The notes beneath the pieces were generated by a model. The model did not search any database and was not told the DNA's origin. It saw only the letters and a list, made by a program, of their open reading frames with translations. A stretch of DNA of 14,458 bases from an uncultured Actinomycetes bacterium (GTDB lineage Bacteria > Actinomycetota > Actinomycetes > Nanopelagicales > Nanopelagicaceae): NCBI GenBank assembly GCA_903907665.1, contig CAIVOW010000245.1, positions 1-14,458 on the forward strand. Direction: 5' to 3'. Shown piece after piece: positions 13,530 through 14,458 of this stretch (position 1 is the stretch's first letter; the number at the start of each line of letters is the position of its first letter). Made by a program: the position numbers and the translations under genes.

Positions 13530-14335
13530 CTAGTTCCCTTGATTCCCTTGATTCCCTTGATTCCCTTGATCCATTATTTTCTGTAGCAGGGAAAATTGCA
13601 TTCGTATCAGGGGCTGGAAGTGGACTCGGTAAAGCAATCGCCATTGGTTTAGCGGCTCGGGGCGCCAAGGTGGGAGCCCTCGATTTTGCTCCAGAGCAAG
13701 TACGGGAAGTCTGTGATGAGATTACTGCCCAAGGGGGACGTGCTATTCCGTTAATCGCTGATGTAAGGGATAAGGCTGCGCTCGAAAGCTGTCTTCGGCA
13801 GTTGATCAAAGAATTCGGAGTTCCAGAGATTGTTGTTGCTGGTGCTGGAATCGGCCGGCGCAGTCCTGCAATTGATATGCCAGATGCCGATTGGCAAGAT
13901 GTTATCGATATCAATTTAACTGGTTCATGGAATATGGTGCGGCTCGCTGCAGCAGAGATGATTAAAGCCAAAGTTAAGGGCTCAATGATTTTCATCTCTT
14001 CCATTGCAAGCTTGGTGGGAATCACAAACGGAAATGCTAATTATTCTGCGAGCAAAGGTGCAATCAACGCTCTGACGCGCACCCTAGCGATGGAGTGGGC
14101 GACCTTGGGAATTCGAGTCAATGCTGTTGCACCGACCCACTTTCGAACCGCAATGATGGAGAAAGCAATTTCATTAAACCCAGAAGGCGCCGAATATTTC
14201 ACGAGGAATATTCCTTTAGGCCGAATGGGTGAACCAGAGGAGCTCGTGGGAACGATTGTCTATCTATCTTCAGCCGCATCGAACATGGTTACTGGAATAG
14301 TTCTAGCTGTTGATGGTGGACATACCGCGCGATAA
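13526..14335 (+). CDS. Short-chain dehydrogenase/reductase (SDR) with repeat-containing N-terminus
   Basis: This 269-residue classical SDR is probably the sugar or sugar-acid dehydrogenase paired with the lactonase. The nucleotide motif is SGAGSGLG (28-35) and D53 (GALDF) after the second strand suggests NAD. Active-site residues are N130, S158/S159, Y173 and K177 (YSASK). The segments GIRVNAVAPTHFRT (195-208) and the end VDGGHTAR (262-269) are typical. It begins MTS followed by four SLD triplets encoded by a perfect 9-bp tandem repeat, making the N-terminus about 12 residues longer than usual. The ATG overlaps the lactonase stop (ATGA). An alternative start past the repeat is not available as ATG, GTG or TTG before the Rossmann motif, apart from TTG codons inside the repeat itself. 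The substrate is unknown. Confidence 0.92.
   Translation: MTSSLDSLDSLDSLDPLFSVAGKIAFVSGAGSGLGKAIAIGLAARGAKVGALDFAPEQVREVCDEITAQGGRAIPLIADVRDKAALESCLRQLIKEFGVPEIVVAGAGIGRRSPAIDMPDADWQDVIDINLTGSWNMVRLAAAEMIKAKVKGSMIFISSIASLVGITNGNANYSASKGAINALTRTLAMEWATLGIRVNAVAPTHFRTAMMEKAISLNPEGAEYFTRNIPLGRMGEPEELVGTIVYLSSAASNMVTGIVLAVDGGHTAR
13535..13570 (+). repeat. Four perfect tandem copies of a 9-bp unit inside the SDR gene
   Basis: The unit TCCCTTGAT is repeated four times without mismatch at codons 4-15, encoding SLD x4. Unit length is a multiple of three, so slippage would change the number of SLD triplets without shifting the frame. Confidence 0.95.
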
Positions 14336-14347
14336 AGAAGCGGTTAC

Positions 14348-14458
14348 CTAGCCATCTGCTGGGCGTTGAAAGAGTTCGATGGGGTAACCATCGGGATCTA
14401 GCAGATAGAGAGATCGTCCGCCTTTATTGGGTCCTTCAGTAATATCTACGCAACTCTC
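14348..14458 (-). CDS. VOC/glyoxalase superfamily protein, C-terminal end (runs off the right edge)
   Basis: The last 36 codons of a minus-strand gene read ...GGRSLYLLDPDGYPIELFQRP..., ending in a TAG at 14350-14348. The YxLDPDGYPIEL pattern is the closing beta strand of vicinal-oxygen-chelate proteins (glyoxalase I, extradiol dioxygenases, fosfomycin/bleomycin resistance). The glutamate in PIEL is the usual last metal ligand. The start and the rest of the metal site are beyond the window, so the reaction is unknown. It converges on the third SDR with only 12 bp between the stop codons. A glyoxalase-type role would fit detoxification of reactive keto-aldehydes from sugar breakdown, but that is speculation. 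Confidence 0.8.
   Translation of the reverse strand, partial: ESCVDITEGPNKGGRSLYLLDPDGYPIELFQRPADG

Noticed and set aside
13535..13570. CRISPR-like repeat array
   Set aside because: Units are 9 bp, directly adjacent without spacers, and in frame inside a gene.
13492..14025. 177-codon minus-strand open frame opposite the third SDR
   Set aside because: It is the antisense of a well-supported SDR. Its apparent ESR repeat is only the reverse reading of the 9-bp tandem repeat.

Overview
The window looks like a catabolic gene island from a chromosome of moderate GC. Compact spacing, frequent 4-base stop/start overlaps, GTG and TTG starts and the gene families would fit a small-genome freshwater actinobacterium (Nanopelagicales-like). 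That taxonomic guess is weak, because no rRNA or marker gene is present. No mobile elements, tRNAs or CRISPR arrays were found.

Layout. A minus-strand block runs leftwards from 4985. Its order is E1-beta, E1-alpha (a TPP-dependent 2-oxoacid dehydrogenase pair), a free-standing 79-residue lipoyl domain, and a mandelate-racemase-type enolase-superfamily acid-sugar dehydratase. After a 90-123 bp gap rich in palindromes come a LacI-family regulator and the N-terminal part of an MmgE/PrpD protein that runs off the left edge. Divergent from this block at 5103 is a family III (CaiB/BaiF) CoA-transferase. It converges with a minus-strand short-chain dehydrogenase (SDR, 6227-6988). Rightwards from 7127 there is a KduD-like SDR, a xylose-isomerase-like TIM-barrel protein, and a ribose-type ABC sugar transporter (binding protein, permease, double ATPase). 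These are followed by an SMP-30/gluconolactonase and a third SDR carrying an in-frame 9-bp tandem repeat. The last 111 bp hold the C-terminal end of a VOC/glyoxalase protein on the minus strand.

How the parts fit (inference). The set matches non-phosphorylative sugar oxidation: uptake by the ABC transporter, oxidation to a lactone by an SDR, ring opening by SMP-30, and dehydration to a 2-keto-3-deoxy acid by the enolase-superfamily enzyme. A further SDR oxidation (KduD-like) may follow. The unusual part is the next step. Instead of an aldolase or a sugar-acid kinase, the island carries a complete E1 alpha/beta pair with an orphan lipoyl carrier and no E2 acyltransferase core, plus a CoA-transferase. 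This suggests oxidative decarboxylation of a keto-deoxy acid to an acyl-CoA, or a TPP-dependent C-C cleavage.

Regulation. Three sites with the core TGGAAACG, typical of LacI-family operators, lie at 5046-5059 (between the divergent E1 operon and the CoA-transferase), 8749-8762 and 8835-8848 (before the transporter). The last one directly follows a good promoter (TTGACG-17-TACATT) and would cover the transcription start. The local LacI-family protein is the obvious candidate to bind them. The substrate cannot be read from the sequence.
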